6,063 nucleotides of DNA from Anaerolineae bacterium. Lineage in GTDB: Bacteria; Chloroflexota; Anaerolineae; JAFGEY01. The notes under the pieces were generated by a model that was not told where the DNA came from, searched no databases, and saw nothing but the letters and a program-made list of their open reading frames with translations. The stretch lies in the NCBI GenBank assembly GCA_016929205.1, contig JAFGJF010000004.1, positions 1 through 6,063 of the forward strand, written 5' to 3'. Below, in pieces: positions 1-5,096 of the stretch (within the stretch, counting starts at the first letter, position 1; every line of letters begins with the position of its first letter). The position numbers and the translations under genes were made by a program.

Positions 1-282
1 ATGTTTTACAGCCTGGTAACCCTGGCCGAAAAAGTCGCCTCATCGATCGCCATTCCGCTGGCGCTGCTGCTGCTCGACTGGACGGGCTATCTCCCCAACG
101 CCACCCAGCAGCCGGATTCCGCCTTGTGGGGCATCCGGATCATCATGGGGCCAATCCCGGCCGTCTTGTTATGCCTGGGCATCCTGTTTGCCATCTTGTA
201 CCCGCTGGATCGGGCCAGGTACGCAGAGGTCGTCCAGGAACTGCAAAAGCGGCACGCCCAGCACCAACGTGAAAAGAGTTAG
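1..282 (+). CDS. MFS transporter of the GPH (MelB-like, MFS_2) type, C-terminal fragment
   Basis: This is the 3' end of a gene whose beginning lies before the window; the ATG at position 1 is probably an internal methionine. The 93 visible residues hold two hydrophobic membrane segments (about residues 1-26 and 42-67) followed by a basic cytoplasmic tail ending QKRHAQHQREKS. The pattern fits the last two helices of glycoside-pentoside-hexuronide symporters: a Lys (K11) in the first helix, LLDWTGY at the helix end, a QP-x-SALWGIR loop, then IP in the last helix and YPLDRARYAEVVQELQKR after it. Full members have about 450 residues and 12 helices and import sugars or sugar-like compounds with Na+ or H+. 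The substrate cannot be read from this fragment. The next gene starts 8 nt after the stop, so the two are probably in one transcript. Confidence 0.8.
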   Translation: MFYSLVTLAEKVASSIAIPLALLLLDWTGYLPNATQQPDSALWGIRIIMGPIPAVLLCLGILFAILYPLDRARYAEVVQELQKRHAQHQREKS

Positions 283-290
283 GCCGGCGT

Positions 291-1418
291 ATGAACATCG
301 AAATCCGTCCCGTCCACACCAAAGCCGATCGGCACGCATTTTTGACCTTTCCCTGGCAGATCTATCGAGACGACCCGCTGTGGGTTCCACCCTTGATCCC
401 CGAACAGATCAAGATTGTCGATCCACAGCGCGGCCCTTTTTTCAAACGCGGAGAAGCTGAATTTTTCATCGCCCGGCGCGATGGCCAAATAGTCGGCACG
501 ATCTGTGCAGGACAAGATCGTGTCCTGAACCAGGCCACAAATCGCCAGGATGGCCTCTTGGGGTTTTTCGAGTGCGTTCAAGACTATGACGTCGCCGCCG
601 CCTTGCTGGAATGTGCCGCACGATGGGCCACAAGCCGTGGACTCGGAGCCATCGAAGGACCGTTTCACCTCGATCGCGAAGCCGGCTATGGCCTCTTGAT
701 CCAGGGCCGCGACCGACCACCGGTCCTGCTGTGCGGGCACACGCCACCCTATTACGTCGATTTCTTTGAGCGCTTTGGGTTTGGCCCCGCGCGTGCCGAC
801 AACCTGGCCTATGCGATCGACATTCGTGCAGACACAGCCGCCTTTCAACGGCTGGCTCGCCTTGCCGATCGACTGCGCAAGCGAAAGTCAATCACCGTTC
901 GCGGCGTTGACATGGCGCATTGGCGCGACGAGGCAGAATGCATTTTCCAGGTCATCAACCGCGCTCTGGCCCATTTGAACGATTTTGCCCCCTGGGATCA
1001 CGAGGAATTTGTCGCCTTGCTCGAACCGTTTCGCAAGATCGCAGATCCCGAGCTGATCCTTATCGCCGAGGCCGACGGGCAGGTGGTGGGATGGTTCCCG
1101 GGCGTACCTAACCTCAACGAAGCGTTCCAGCATGCCAATGGTCTGCGTTATCCGTGGGATTATGCCCGGCTGTGGTGGCAGTTGCGCCGGCAGCCCCAAT
1201 GCCTGGCGGTCAAGAGTGTGCTCGTACTGCCTGAATATTGGGATCGAGGGGCGGCGGTGCTGCTCTTTGACGAAATGCTGCGCCGGGCACGAGAAAAAGG
1301 GTATGCCTGGGTTGACCTTTCGCTCACTTCGGACGATAATCCCTATGCGCCAACCCTGGCTACCCGCCTGGGAGCCGAGCTGTACAAACGATATCGAGTC
1401 TATAGACTGAATCTATAG
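291..1418 (+). CDS. GNAT-like acyltransferase family protein (YghO-like, two-part)
   Basis: A 375-residue soluble protein resembling the long GNAT-superfamily proteins related to YghO. The N-terminal half (about 1-175) carries FPWQIYRDDPLWVPPL (20-35), the strand FFIARRDGQIVGTICA (58-73), GFFE (91-94), IEGPF (121-125) and TPPYY (151-155), all typical of this family. The C-terminal half (about 200-375) has a second acetyltransferase-like core: LILIAEADGQVVGWFP (255-270), VLVLPEYWDRGAAVLLFDEML (310-330, the position where GNAT enzymes bind the CoA pyrophosphate) and a closing DDNPYAPTLATRLGAELYKRYRVY. The P-loop-like segment is DRGAA, not the usual R/Q-x-x-G-x-G/A, so catalysis cannot be taken for granted. 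The acyl acceptor is unknown. There is no signal peptide or membrane segment. The ATG at 291 is 8 nt after the transporter stop with only a weak purine-rich GGCCGGCG before it, which suits coupled translation. A 9-bp hairpin spans the stop codon. Confidence 0.8.
   Translation: MNIEIRPVHTKADRHAFLTFPWQIYRDDPLWVPPLIPEQIKIVDPQRGPFFKRGEAEFFIARRDGQIVGTICAGQDRVLNQATNRQDGLLGFFECVQDYDVAAALLECAARWATSRGLGAIEGPFHLDREAGYGLLIQGRDRPPVLLCGHTPPYYVDFFERFGFGPARADNLAYAIDIRADTAAFQRLARLADRLRKRKSITVRGVDMAHWRDEAECIFQVINRALAHLNDFAPWDHEEFVALLEPFRKIADPELILIAEADGQVVGWFPGVPNLNEAFQHANGLRYPWDYARLWWQLRRQPQCLAVKSVLVLPEYWDRGAAVLLFDEMLRRAREKGYAWVDLSLTSDDNPYAPTLATRLGAELYKRYRVYRLNL
1312..1340 (+). promoter_or_regulatory. Candidate sigma70-type promoter inside the end of the GNAT-like gene
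   Basis: TTGACC (1312-1317) and GATAAT (1335-1340) are separated by 17 nt, and each matches the consensus hexamer at five of six positions. Transcription would begin near 1347, giving the ABC-F gene a leader of about 138 nt that contains both stem-loops described below. The pair lies in coding sequence (GTT GAC CTT and GAC GAT AAT codons, residues VDL and DDN), so a chance match is a real alternative. Confidence 0.35.
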
Positions 1419-1420
1419 AC
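1398..1420 (+). repeat. Perfect 9-bp inverted repeat across the GNAT-like stop codon
   Basis: GTCTATAGA (1398-1406) and TCTATAGAC (1412-1420) are exact reverse complements with a 5-nt loop CTGAA. The stop codon TAG (1416-1418) is in the 3' arm. The 10-nt unit GTCTATAGAC at 1398-1407 is itself a palindrome, so the same DNA could be either an RNA hairpin or a protein-binding site. No T-run follows, so it is not a standard intrinsic terminator. Part of the 3' arm has an alternative partner at 1465-1470. Confidence 0.6.
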
Positions 1421-1427
1421 GCCCGTT

Positions 1428-1462
1428 GGCGAGCTTGCACGGTGATGCTCTGCAAGCCCGCC
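1428..1462 (+). promoter_or_regulatory. Stem-loop in the leader just ahead of the ABC-F gene
   Basis: GGCG-A-GCTTGCA (1428-1439) pairs with TGCAAGC-C-CGCC (1451-1462): 7 bp, one A/C mismatch, then 4 bp, closing an 11-nt loop (1440-1450). It ends 22 nt before the ABC-F start codon. Only a GGTTTT run follows at 1476-1481, so it is a poor intrinsic terminator by itself. An ATG at 1445-1447 lies in the loop and opens a 15-codon frame. A role in attenuation or translational control is inference; the pairing is what the sequence shows. Confidence 0.45.
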
Positions 1463-1484
1463 CAGTCTATCACTAGGTTTTGCA

Positions 1485-3161
1485 ATGCTTAGCGTAAACA
1501 ACATATATAAAACATACGGAGACGACATCATCCTCGAGGGTGTGAGTTTTGAGGTCAATAACGGCGACCGGTTGGGCCTGGTCGGGCCAAATGGCTGTGG
1601 AAAAACAACCTTGCTGCGGATCATTGTCGGCGAAGAAGAAACGGACAGCGGAAGCGCCACGATAACAGCAACAGGCGTGCGCGTCGGCTACCTGGAACAG
1701 GCACTAACATACCCCGATGACGCTACAGTCGGTGAAGTGATGTTGAGTCAGATCAGCGAGACCGAACAGGAAATTGAGCGGCTCGCCACGCAAATGTCAC
1801 AGGCAACAGGCGAAGCGCTTGAACAACTGATGGCCGACTATGCCCGGGCACTGGATCGACTTGAAGCTGGCGGTGGCTATGCCATTGAGGCTGAAATGGA
1901 TGCTGTATTGTCCGGATTGGGCCTCGACTCACTGGACAAAGACACGCCGGTCGATATCCTCAGCGGCGGGCAAAAGACGCGCCTGGGGTTGGCCCGGCTA
2001 TTCTTGGAAAAGCCACAGTTGCTGCTTCTTGACGAGCCCACCAACCACCTGGACATCGACGCGTTGGAGTGGCTGGAGGAATTCATATCCAAATACGATG
2101 GCGCCGTGCTTATCGTCTCACACGACCGCACATTTCTAGACCGCACGGTCAACACGATCGTAGAACTGGATCCGGTGCAGCACAGCGTTGCCACTTATGC
2201 GGGCAATTACACGGCTTACATCGAGTCCAAAGAGCGCGAATACGCGCAGTTGTGGTCCAGGTATAAGGACCAGCAAGATCGGATCGCGCAGTACAAAAAG
2301 GCGATCACTGGATTTGAGGGCTATGCCCGTAACATCGAACACGGCACGATCGACTTTGCAATCCGCAAAGTCGCCAAAGGCATTGCCCGCAAGGCAGTCG
2401 TGCAAAAGCGCCGACTGGAACGCTACCTGGAATCCGAAGAGCTGGTTGACAAGCCCAAACCCACCTGGCAGATGAAACTTGATTTTGTCGATATCCCGGA
2501 AACCAGCCAGGACGTGTTGATCGTCGAACAACTCTGTATGGGCTTTGGCAGCACGATGCTCTTTCAAGACGTTGATTTAACCTTACACGCCGGCGAACGT
2601 GTCGTGCTCACCGGGCCAAACGGCAGCGGCAAGACGACGCTGCTGCGCATTGTGATGGGGCAGGTCGACGCACTTGAAGGACGGGTGCGGCTAGGGCCAA
2701 GCGTCCGGGTCGGCTATTACTCACAAGAGCAAGAAGGATTGGACGATGAGGCCGACGCGTTCACCGAAATCCGGCGCGTCGCACCGATGGGCGACACCGA
2801 GACGCGCAACTTTTTGCACTATTTCCTGTTTAGCGGCGAGGACGTGTTTGTGCCGATCGGTTCGTTGAGCTATGGCGAACGGGCACGGCTGGCATTGGCC
2901 AAATTGGTCGCGATGGGATGCAACCTGCTCGTGCTCGACGAGCCGATCAACCATCTCGACATCCCTTCTCGCGAGCGCTTTGAACAGGGCTTGAGCCAGT
3001 TTGAGGGAACGGTGCTGGCCGTCGTCCACGACCGCTATTTCATCGACCGGTTTGCCACACGCATCTGGGCCATTCACGGCCAAAGCATTCATACCTATAT
3101 CGACCTGGAAGATATGAGAAGGGGCGCGACGCGCGTGGTTGGGGGACACCGTCCGGTGTGA
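1485..3161 (+). CDS. ABC-F family ATPase (ribosome-acting translation factor)
   Basis: A 558-residue protein with two ATP-binding cassettes and no membrane segments, the ABC-F layout. ABC-F proteins bind the ribosomal E site and rescue stalled translation; some protect against antibiotics. Domain 1 has Walker A GPNGCGKT (34-41), signature LSGGQ (159-163), Walker B LLLLDEPTNHLD (179-190, catalytic E184) and H-loop VSHDR (211-215). The charged linker (about 240-325), rich in Tyr, Lys and Arg, is the P-site-tRNA interaction region. Domain 2 has Walker A GPNGSGKT (377-384), signature LSYGE (461-465), Walker B LLVLDEPINHLD (481-492, E486) and VVHDR (513-517). Domain 2 is thus mildly atypical: Tyr for Gly in the signature, Ile for Thr after DEP, Val for Ser before His. 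The catalytic Glu and His are kept in both. The C-terminal tail is short, without the coiled-coil extension of Uup. The start is ATG with a weak AGG (1475-1477) 7 nt upstream. Whether it confers resistance or is a housekeeping factor cannot be told from sequence alone. Confidence 0.95.
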   Translation: MLSVNNIYKTYGDDIILEGVSFEVNNGDRLGLVGPNGCGKTTLLRIIVGEEETDSGSATITATGVRVGYLEQALTYPDDATVGEVMLSQISETEQEIERLATQMSQATGEALEQLMADYARALDRLEAGGGYAIEAEMDAVLSGLGLDSLDKDTPVDILSGGQKTRLGLARLFLEKPQLLLLDEPTNHLDIDALEWLEEFISKYDGAVLIVSHDRTFLDRTVNTIVELDPVQHSVATYAGNYTAYIESKEREYAQLWSRYKDQQDRIAQYKKAITGFEGYARNIEHGTIDFAIRKVAKGIARKAVVQKRRLERYLESEELVDKPKPTWQMKLDFVDIPETSQDVLIVEQLCMGFGSTMLFQDVDLTLHAGERVVLTGPNGSGKTTLLRIVMGQVDALEGRVRLGPSVRVGYYSQEQEGLDDEADAFTEIRRVAPMGDTETRNFLHYFLFSGEDVFVPIGSLSYGERARLALAKLVAMGCNLLVLDEPINHLDIPSRERFEQGLSQFEGTVLAVVHDRYFIDRFATRIWAIHGQSIHTYIDLEDMRRGATRVVGGHRPV

Positions 3162-3163
3162 AA

Positions 3164-3198
3164 CGTGGTGTGTCAAGCGTGATATGCGACACGTCACG
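3164..3198 (+). terminator. Candidate stem-loop (possible terminator) after the ABC-F gene
   Basis: CGTGGTGTGTC (3164-3174) and GACACGTCACG (3188-3198) form an 11-bp uninterrupted stem with two G-U pairs and a 13-nt loop, starting 3 nt after the ABC-F stop codon. A small GC-rich hairpin, ACACC-GTCC-GGTGT (3146-3159), sits directly before it and reaches into the stop codon. After the stem comes AACGTCGTTTG, which is not a proper T-run. It may be a weak or factor-assisted terminator, or a 3'-end stabiliser of the ABC-F message. The rest of the gap to 3262 shows an 8-bp palindrome TTGATCAA (3241-3248) and no promoter I would trust. Confidence 0.4.
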
Positions 3199-3262
3199 AA
3201 CGTCGTTTGAAAGTGAATTATCCGAGCAAGAGTTGTCGTCTTGATCAACGAGAGGAGTTGGT

Positions 3263-4030
3263 ATGATACCGAATTTGCTTGAACGGCCGCGTCCACTGCT
3301 GATGGCGCACCGCGGTGACGCCGTACACGCCCCGGAAAACAGTTTCGCCGCCTTTCAACTGGCGCTGGATGCCGGAGTCGATCTGATCGAGACCGATCTG
3401 TGGCTGACGCGAGATAGTGTCCTGGTCTGTCACCACGACCAAACGCTGGAGCGCGTCACGGATGCAAGCGGCGCGATCCCGGACATAACCCTGGCCGAGA
3501 TCAAGCGTGCACGGGTGATTGGTTCGTACTGCGGGCAGTTCGATCCGGCACACTATCCACAGGAGCGCATTCCGACGCTGGAGGAGCTATTGACTTGGAC
3601 ACCGCCGGAGGTGGGCCTGGCGCTCGAACTCAAAGATCCGGCGCTAGCCCGGCCACAGAACGCCCGGCGGCTGATCGATCTGATCCGCCCGCGCATTGAG
3701 GCCGGGATGGTGATGCTGATGTCGTTCGATCACGATCTGCTCTACGCAGCAAGAGATATCGAGCCCAAGGTATGGATCGGCGAAATCAGTGAGAACAATA
3801 CCCGGCCCACATTCGACGGCAACGGTATCGGCACCACGCCGCAAGCGATGCAGGCTAACCCGCGCTATATGGAGATCGCCCGTGCGCACAATCTGTGGGT
3901 CTGCCCGCTCGACCCAGAGCCAGAAGAGCGGCTGGACTGGTATCTGGCATTGGACGTCGATGCCGTGTTGAGCCACGATCCAACCAAAACGCGAAAAGCG
4001 CTTGAGAAAAAACAGGATGTGCCTAGATGA
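3263..4030 (+). CDS. Glycerophosphodiester phosphodiesterase (cytoplasmic, UgpQ-like)
   Basis: A 255-residue GDPD-family enzyme, close in length to single-domain bacterial GDPDs. It should hydrolyse glycerophosphodiesters, the deacylated form of phospholipids, to sn-glycerol-3-phosphate and an alcohol. The sequence has AHRGD (15-19) with catalytic H16 and R17, APENSFAAF (23-31), IETDLWLTRD (42-51) with metal ligands E43 and D45, HHD (57-59) with second catalytic H58, LELKD (121-125) with metal ligand E122, SFDHDLL (154-160) and a closing VDAVLSHDP (232-240). No active-site residue is missing. There is no signal peptide, so it is expected in the cytoplasm. The ATG at 3263 has a strong AGGAG (3253-3257) 5 nt upstream, which favours it over the internal Met14. 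The next gene begins within the stop codon region (ATGA), so the two are translationally coupled. The substrate head group is not predictable. Confidence 0.95.
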   Translation: MIPNLLERPRPLLMAHRGDAVHAPENSFAAFQLALDAGVDLIETDLWLTRDSVLVCHHDQTLERVTDASGAIPDITLAEIKRARVIGSYCGQFDPAHYPQERIPTLEELLTWTPPEVGLALELKDPALARPQNARRLIDLIRPRIEAGMVMLMSFDHDLLYAARDIEPKVWIGEISENNTRPTFDGNGIGTTPQAMQANPRYMEIARAHNLWVCPLDPEPEERLDWYLALDVDAVLSHDPTKTRKALEKKQDVPR

Positions 4031-4929
4031 AACGACTGCGCACGTTCGCTGGCTACCTGTTCGCCTCGCTGTTTATCGAACTGGTCATCATCAAGTACGT
4101 CCAGTTCCTGATCAGGAAAAGGCCCAAAAACGATCCCCTACAATACGTCCACGAGCACAAGACGACCAGGGACAAAAAGGTCATGGTCTGCATCGGCGAC
4201 AGCATCACCAGGGGAGAGGTCAGTTATGACTATGTGGAACTGCTGCAGCAGCGCCTGGGCAGTCACTTTGACCTGGTCAACGCCGGCGTCAACAGCGAAC
4301 TGTCCCACGACGTCTTGCAGCGGCTCGACGAAGTCATCGCCTGCGACCCAGACGTGGTGACCCTGCTCATCGGCACCAACGATGCCCACGGGTCACTCGA
4401 CGAAGAAGGCGCCTTGTGGTTGATGGCCCATCGCAACCTGCCACAAAAGCCTTCCGCTGCCTGGTTTGAGAAAAACCTGGGCACAATCGTCCGCCGCCTG
4501 CGCTGCGAGACACGAGCCAGGGTTGCCGTGCTTTCCTTGCCGACGATCGGTGAGGATTTGACCAGCAAACTGGTCGAGACGACGCGCCAGTTCAGCCTGG
4601 TGATCCGCCGCGTCGCCGGCTATTATGGCGTCGGATACCTGCCCTTGTTCGAACAAATGGTTGGTATGTTGAACAGACACGATACGACCAGGCTTGTGGA
4701 ACACGAAACGTGGCGCTGGCAGAACGTCAAGGCCATCCTGGCAGAAAAAATTCTGGGCGCTGAACTGGATCGGATTGCCGAGCGCAACGGCCTGCTTTTG
4801 CACACCGACCTGCTGCATCTCAACAGCAAAGGAGCGGCAATGGTAGCCGATCAGATCGAAGGGTTTGTGCGGCAAGGAGAGATCGAGACAACGCCGATCG
4901 ACCTCCCCGACATCGTCAAGATGGTTTGA
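4027..4929 (+). CDS. SGNH/GDSL-family hydrolase with N-terminal membrane segment
   Basis: A 300-residue esterase or lipase-like hydrolase. The four SGNH blocks are present: IGDSIT (56-61) with nucleophile S59, NAGVNSE (85-91) with oxyanion G87, IGTND (115-119) with N118, and DLLHLN (261-266) with catalytic D261 and H264. Ahead of the catalytic domain is one hydrophobic stretch (about 10-29) without a cleavage site, so the protein is probably membrane-attached. Both flanks are basic (MKRLR before, IRKRPK after), and E18 and K23 lie within the segment. The stronger charge after the segment argues that the catalytic domain could face the cytoplasm, but this is uncertain. An unconserved-looking insert (about 121-150) follows the N118 block. 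The start ATG overlaps the upstream phosphodiesterase stop by 4 nt, so both products are made together, suggesting a shared role in lipid ester turnover. Substrate unknown: lysophospholipase, thioesterase and carbohydrate esterase activities all occur in this fold. Confidence 0.9.
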   Translation: MKRLRTFAGYLFASLFIELVIIKYVQFLIRKRPKNDPLQYVHEHKTTRDKKVMVCIGDSITRGEVSYDYVELLQQRLGSHFDLVNAGVNSELSHDVLQRLDEVIACDPDVVTLLIGTNDAHGSLDEEGALWLMAHRNLPQKPSAAWFEKNLGTIVRRLRCETRARVAVLSLPTIGEDLTSKLVETTRQFSLVIRRVAGYYGVGYLPLFEQMVGMLNRHDTTRLVEHETWRWQNVKAILAEKILGAELDRIAERNGLLLHTDLLHLNSKGAAMVADQIEGFVRQGEIETTPIDLPDIVKMV

Positions 4930-4937
4930 AATCCCCC

Positions 4938-4967
4938 TTGTCATTCAACCTCGATATGTGATACAAT
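4938..4967 (+). promoter_or_regulatory. Sigma70-type promoter with extended -10, for the 5097 gene
   Basis: TTGTCA (4938-4943) and TACAAT (4962-4967) are 18 nt apart, each matching five of six consensus bases, and TG lies one base before the -10 hexamer (4959-4960), an extended -10. It starts 8 nt after the SGNH hydrolase stop and is intergenic, so it is the most credible promoter in the window. Transcription would begin around 4974, leaving a leader of about 123 nt before the next start codon. Confidence 0.65.
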
Positions 4968-5024
4968 AGAATGACCGGGAACAAGCACACTTGCGCTTGC
5001 CTGGGAATTCTCTGCAACCTGTTT

Positions 5025-5069
5025 GGCCGGATTGTGAGTCCGGTCCGTTTCGCCGGCATTGCATCCGGC
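5025..5069 (+). promoter_or_regulatory. Structured leader with four CCGG blocks and competing hairpins
   Basis: CCGG occurs at 5027, 5040, 5053 and 5065, spaced 13, 13 and 12 nt. Local folding gives two hairpins: 5025-5031 with 5039-5045 (7 bp, one G-U, 7-nt loop) and GCCGG 5052-5056 with CCGGC 5065-5069 (8-nt loop). An alternative perfect 7-bp pairing joins GCCGGAT (5026-5032) to ATCCGGC (5063-5069), allowing the middle blocks (5040-5043 and 5053-5056) to pair inside it. The two folds exclude each other. A smaller stem CAAGC/GCTTG (4982-4986 with 4995-4999) lies nearer the promoter. The block ends 28 nt before the start codon. It matches no riboswitch class that I recognise. Confidence 0.45.
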
Positions 5070-5096
5070 ACAACCATCTGAACGAGGTACAAAGAA

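Noticed and set aside
1..282. Reading positions 1-282 as a complete small membrane protein starting at ATG 1
   Set aside because: The residues match the last two helices and tail of a 12-helix GPH transporter, so the gene begins before the window.
279..848. A 189-codon open frame on the minus strand
   Set aside because: It is antisense to the GNAT-like gene, whose protein shows clear family motifs; the minus-strand translation shows no recognisable motif and no ribosome binding site.
1480..1509. Promoter-like TTGCAA-18 nt-TATATA at the start of the ABC-F gene
   Set aside because: The -10 match is weak and the start site would lie inside the coding region, after the well-supported ATG; the AT-rich codons more likely keep the start of the message unfolded.
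1485..3161. The ABC protein as an ATPase of a drug exporter
   Set aside because: Two cassettes fused in tandem with a charged linker, no membrane domain and no permease gene nearby are the ABC-F arrangement, which does not transport.
3207..3235. TTGAAA at 3207-3212 as the -35 of a promoter for the phosphodiesterase gene
   Set aside because: No acceptable -10 hexamer lies 16-18 nt downstream.
5025..5069. The CCGG blocks as a CRISPR-like or direct repeat array
   Set aside because: Only the 4-nt core recurs; the flanks differ and the blocks are 12-13 nt apart, too short for repeat-spacer units.
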